Part shown: piece after piece, positions 61,041-64,000 of the stretch
Layout of the letters: each line of letters begins with the position of its first letter
Numbering within the stretch: the stretch's first letter is position 1
Made by a program: the position numbers and the translations under genes
Notes under the pieces: generated by a model
Told to the model about the DNA's origin: nothing
Databases searched by the model: none
What the model saw: only the letters and a program-made list of their open reading frames with translations
Assembly (NCBI GenBank): GCA_040751985.1
Contig: JBFMFU010000066.1
Location: 1-64,000 of the forward strand
Source: Desulfoferula sp040751985
GTDB lineage: Bacteria; Desulfobacterota; Desulfarculia; Desulfarculales; Desulfarculaceae
Direction: 5' to 3'
DNA length: 64,000 bases

Positions 61041-61496
61041 ATGAAGAAATTCAGCTCGGTGAACGACGTTCTGGACTTCGCCATCTCCCGCGAGGAGGAG
61101 GCCAACGCCTTTTACCTGAAGCTGGCCCAGCGCATGGAAAAGCCCTGGATGAGCCAGGTGTTCAAGGAGTTCGCCGAACAAGAGCTGCGCCACAAGAACA
61201 AGCTGCTGACGGTCAAGGCCGGCGGCATGCTGCAGCCGGCGGCCGAGAAGGTCATGGACCTGAAGCTGGCCGATTATGTGGTCAAGGCCCGCGTCACCAA
61301 CAAGATATCCTATCAGGACGCCCTGAGCGTGGCCATGCAGCGCGAGAAAAAGTCGTTCATGCTCTACACCGACCTGGCCGAGAGCACGGGCAACCGCCGC
61401 CTGCGCCAGACCTTCCTGGCCCTGGCCCAGGAGGAGGCTCGCCACAAGCTCTGGGTGGAGGTGCAGTACGACGAGTTCATCCTGGCCGAGGATTAG
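61041..61496 (+). CDS. Ferritin-like diiron protein (rubrerythrin-related)
   Basis: 151 residues, a four-helix bundle with paired ExxH motifs: ISREEEANAFYLKLAQRM, FAEQELRHKNKLL, AMQREKKSFMLYTDLAEST and ALAQEEARHKLWVEVQYDEF. The C-terminal rubredoxin domain of true rubrerythrin is missing. The function is probably iron or peroxide handling in an anaerobe. AAGGAGGAG lies before the ATG. Confidence 0.8.
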   Translation: MKKFSSVNDVLDFAISREEEANAFYLKLAQRMEKPWMSQVFKEFAEQELRHKNKLLTVKAGGMLQPAAEKVMDLKLADYVVKARVTNKISYQDALSVAMQREKKSFMLYTDLAESTGNRRLRQTFLALAQEEARHKLWVEVQYDEFILAED

Positions 61497-61530
61497 CCCC
61501 CGGCCGCGCCCACGCCCGCTGGCCAAGAGT

Positions 61531-61554
61531 CCCCGCCCTCCGGCGGGGGTTTTC
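61531..61554 (+). terminator. Intrinsic terminator of the ferritin-like gene
   Basis: CCCCGCC (61531-61537) pairs with GGCGGGG (61542-61548), followed by GTTTTC. It reaches the convergent kinase gene stop. Confidence 0.75.
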
Positions 61555-64000
61555 TATTGCTTAGGCGCCGCCTTCCGGTCCAGGACCTGGCGCACCTGGG
61601 CCAGCAGGTCTCTCCAGCGGAAGGGCTTGGCCACGAACCCGGCCGCGCCGGCTTCGAGAACGGCCTTGGCCTGGCCGTCGGCGGCGTAGCCGCTGGCGAC
61701 GAGCACCTTGGCCCCGGGGTCCAGGGCCAGCATCTCGCGCAGGCACTTGAACCCGCCCATGCCCGGCATGTTCAGGTCCAGGAGCACCAGCCCGATGCGC
61801 CCCGGCTGCTGGCGGTAAAGGGCCAGGGCCTCCTCGCCGCTGGCGGCGGAGAGCACCGTGTAGCCGGCGGCGGCCAGCAGGCGCTGGCTCAACTCGCGCA
61901 GGGGGATTTCGTCGTCCACCACCAGGATGGTCTCCTGGCCGCCGAGGGCCGCCTGGCCGGCCGGCGCGGCCGGCGACGCCGACGGGGGCAGGGCCGGCGC
62001 GCTGCCCACGGGCAGGAATATCTGAAAGGTGGTGCCCTGGCCGGGTTGGCTGTGGCAGAGGATGTGGCCGCCGTGGCTCTTGATCACCCCGTAGACCGTG
62101 GCCAGGCCCAGGCCGGTGCCCCGGCCCGGTTCTTTGGTGGTGAAGAAGGGCTCGAATATGTGCTCCTGGGTCTCGCGGTCCATGCCCTGGCCGTTGTCGC
62201 TGACCTCCAGCATCACGTGCGGGCCGGGCCGCGCCTCCAGGTGGCGGATGCAGTAGTCCGCATCCAACTCCACGCTGCGGGTGGCCAGGAGCAGGCGGCC
62301 GCCGGCGGGCATGGCGTCGGCGGCATTGCTGGCCAGGTTCAGCAGCGCCAGGCCGATCTGGGTGGCGTCGGCGTTCACCGGCGGCAGCTCCGGCTGCAGC
62401 CGGGTCTCCACGGTCACCGTGGCGGGCAGGGTGTGCTTGAGCACCTCCAGGGTCTGGCCTATCTCCTGATTCAGGTCCAGAGGCTTCAGCTCCGGCTCCA
62501 GCTTGCGGCTGAAGGTGAGTATCTGGCGCACCAGGCCGCTGGCTTGGCGGGCGGCCTTGATCAGGCCGCCCAGCTCCGCTGCGCAGTCCTGGCGGCGCTG
62601 GTTGGCGGCCAGGGCCAGCTCGCTGTAGCCGATGATGGCCGTGAGGATATTGTTGAAGTCGTGGGCCACGCCGCCGGCCAGGGTGCCCACGGCCTCCATC
62701 TTCTGGGCCTGGCGCAGCTGCTCCTCCAGATGGGCCTTGTCCTGCTCGGCCCGCTTGCGCCGGCTGATGTCGCTGACCAGCAGCAGCAGATGGGGCCGGC
62801 CCTGGTGCTGGATGCGCGATATCTGCCAGTGCAGCCAGGGGGCGCCGGGCGCCGCCGGCGGCTCCATCTCGCGGGTGCGGCCGCTGGCCAGGGTTTTGTC
62901 GGCCGCCCGGCTCAGCCCGCTTTCGCGCCAGAAGGGCTGCCGGTAGAGGTTCTGGGCCTGGGCCTGGGAAAGGGGCAGGCCCAACAGATCGGCCAGGGCC
63001 TGGTTGGCCAGCAGGCAGACGCCGTCGCTGCGGAACAGGGCGATGCCGACCTGGGACTGGCTGACGATGCTGCGGTTGAGGGCCAGGGCCTCGGCCAGGG
63101 CCAGCTCGGCGCTGCGCAGGCGCCGCCAGCGGCGGCGGGCCACGGTCAGCAGGAAAATGGTGACCGCCACCACCAGCAGGTAGGTGCCGATCTTGTAGAC
63201 GTTGCTGCGGCGCCAGGGCGAGAGCACCTCTTCCATGGGCTTGTGGGCCACCACCAGCAGCGAGGGCAGGCGCAGGCTGCGCAGCACCAGCAGGCGCTCG
63301 CGCGGGTCGCCGGCCAGGGGGCCGCTGTGCAGCGTCACCCGCCGGCGGGCGGCCCGGTGGCGCAGAAAGTAGCTCTCGCCGGCCAGGCTGCGGCCCTTGA
63401 GGCGGCGGCCGGCCGCGGCGGCGGCCAGCACCGTGCCGCGCAGATCGGTCAGCATCACCTCCATATAGTCGCCGGGGATGGCCGAGGCCAGTATCTCTTG
63501 GAAGTAGGCCGGCGAGAGGCTGGCGGAGATCACCCCCTGGAAGCCGCCCTGTTGGTCGCTGATCATGCGCGAGGCGAACAGGACCTTGGTGCCCACGGTG
63601 GTGAGCACCGGCGGCAGCAGGAACAGGGCGCCCGGCCTGAGGGCCTTGTGCGGGGCCAGGAAATACTCCCGCCGGCTCACGTCCTTGCCCATGATTTTGG
63701 GCAGGTTGGTGGCCAGGATGCGCCCGTGCCGGTCGGTGATGGCGATGACGCGCACCTCGGGCAGGGCGGCCTTGCGGGCCTTGATGTAGTTGATGATATA
63801 GGCTGTGTCGCCGCGGGCGTGGCTCTGCCACTCGTAGGCCACGTCGCTCAGGAGCAGGTCCACCGCCCGCAGGCCGCCGCTGATCTGCTCGTCGGCGATG
63901 CGGGCCATGGATTGCAGGGAGTCCTGGGCGGTGTGCAGGGTGCGCCGGTGGTCGTCGTAGATGCGCCAGGCGGTCAGGAGCCCCAGCAGGGCCAGGGCCG
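61554..64000 (-). CDS. Hybrid sensor histidine kinase (cache-PAS-kinase-receiver), partial
   Basis: The gene enters from the right edge: the frame is open to the last base, where ALLGLLTAWRIYDDHRRT continues upstream as the first membrane helix, so the real start is outside. Domains in order: an extracytoplasmic dCache-like sensor (VRVIAITDRHGRILATNLPKIMGKDVSRREYF), a second membrane helix (KIGTYLLVVAVTIFLLTVA), a PAS-like domain (SIVSQSQVGIALFRSDGVCLLANQAL), a HisKA domain with GGVAHDFNNILTAIIGY, an HATPase domain (VSDNGQGMDRETQ, GTGLGLATVYGV) and a receiver domain with LLDLNMPGMGG (phospho-Asp). The signal is unknown; no cognate response regulator is adjacent. Confidence 0.9.
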   Translation of the reverse strand, partial: ALALLGLLTAWRIYDDHRRTLHTAQDSLQSMARIADEQISGGLRAVDLLLSDVAYEWQSHARGDTAYIINYIKARKAALPEVRVIAITDRHGRILATNLPKIMGKDVSRREYFLAPHKALRPGALFLLPPVLTTVGTKVLFASRMISDQQGGFQGVISASLSPAYFQEILASAIPGDYMEVMLTDLRGTVLAAAAAGRRLKGRSLAGESYFLRHRAARRRVTLHSGPLAGDPRERLLVLRSLRLPSLLVVAHKPMEEVLSPWRRSNVYKIGTYLLVVAVTIFLLTVARRRWRRLRSAELALAEALALNRSIVSQSQVGIALFRSDGVCLLANQALADLLGLPLSQAQAQNLYRQPFWRESGLSRAADKTLASGRTREMEPPAAPGAPWLHWQISRIQHQGRPHLLLLVSDISRRKRAEQDKAHLEEQLRQAQKMEAVGTLAGGVAHDFNNILTAIIGYSELALAANQRRQDCAAELGGLIKAARQASGLVRQILTFSRKLEPELKPLDLNQEIGQTLEVLKHTLPATVTVETRLQPELPPVNADATQIGLALLNLASNAADAMPAGGRLLLATRSVELDADYCIRHLEARPGPHVMLEVSDNGQGMDRETQEHIFEPFFTTKEPGRGTGLGLATVYGVIKSHGGHILCHSQPGQGTTFQIFLPVGSAPALPPSASPAAPAGQAALGGQETILVVDDEIPLRELSQRLLAAAGYTVLSAASGEEALALYRQQPGRIGLVLLDLNMPGMGGFKCLREMLALDPGAKVLVASGYAADGQAKAVLEAGAAGFVAKPFRWRDLLAQVRQVLDRKAAPKQ

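Overview
The window is a GC-rich (roughly two-thirds G+C by eye), gene-dense bacterial chromosome segment with short operons, many 1-11 bp start/stop overlaps and no rRNA or tRNA gene that I could see. A complete Gram-negative envelope set (tolQ-tolR-tolA-tolB-pal-cpoB, two LysM lytic transglycosylases, two porins), a non-decarboxylating-type glutaryl-CoA dehydrogenase next to a glutaconyl-CoA decarboxylase alpha subunit, and many CoA-thioester enzymes suggest an anaerobic Desulfobacterota-type organism (Desulfarculus-like). That placement is inference from gene content, not a phylogeny.

Layout. 1-0.2 kb: C-terminal scrap of a transposase. 0.2-9.1 kb: housekeeping and hypothetical genes (secreted CxxC protein, PaaK-like adenylate-forming enzyme, polytopic protein with a discoidin-like tail, HtpX protease, TrmJ-like RNA methyltransferase, Pcm repair methyltransferase). 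9.2-13.9 kb: metallophosphoesterase, adenine-deaminase-like protein and DsbD-like protein, with a 357-bp element bounded by perfect 23-bp inverted repeats wedged exactly between two genes. 14.1-21.4 kb: MltD-like transglycosylase, then divergent hsp20-lon and dnaK with a structured control region. 21.4-24.7 kb: DUF169 protein with a partner, a tandem UspA and small hypotheticals.

24.8-29.7 kb: an acyl-CoA dehydrogenase with Asp at the catalytic-base position, glutaryl-CoA dehydrogenase and GcdA, interrupted by a GIY-YIG nuclease gene flanked by palindromic repeats. 29.7-31.7 kb: zinc ribbon protein, HicAB and MNT/HEPN toxin-antitoxin pairs and a CMD-family protein. 31.7-39.1 kb: Ntn-hydrolase (penicillin acylase family) and the Tol-Pal operon. 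39.2-43.7 kb: HAD phosphatase, an assembly gap with damaged flanks, then a second lytic transglycosylase, thiL, ndk and a SYLF protein. 43.9-50.2 kb: a six-gene catabolic operon (old-yellow-enzyme, metallo-beta-lactamase fold, MaoC hydratase, crotonase, 3-hydroxyacyl-CoA dehydrogenase, acyl-CoA carboxyltransferase).

50.2-58.1 kb: a phosphate-starvation region: pstS, two paralogous porins, then pstC-pstA-pstB-phoU, with 11-bp-periodic Pho-box-like repeats before pstS and pstC. 58.1-61.5 kb: two small membrane proteins, a ribbon-helix-helix regulator with a Cys-rich tail in front of a ZnuBC-like metal transporter, and a ferritin-like protein. 61.5 kb to the end: a hybrid sensor histidine kinase that runs off the window.

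The best candidates for something new are the GIY-YIG/palindrome unit, the 357-bp inverted-repeat element, the dnaK/hsp20 control region, the Lon protease with a histone-H1-like tail, and the palindromic operator of the RHH/metal-transporter operon.
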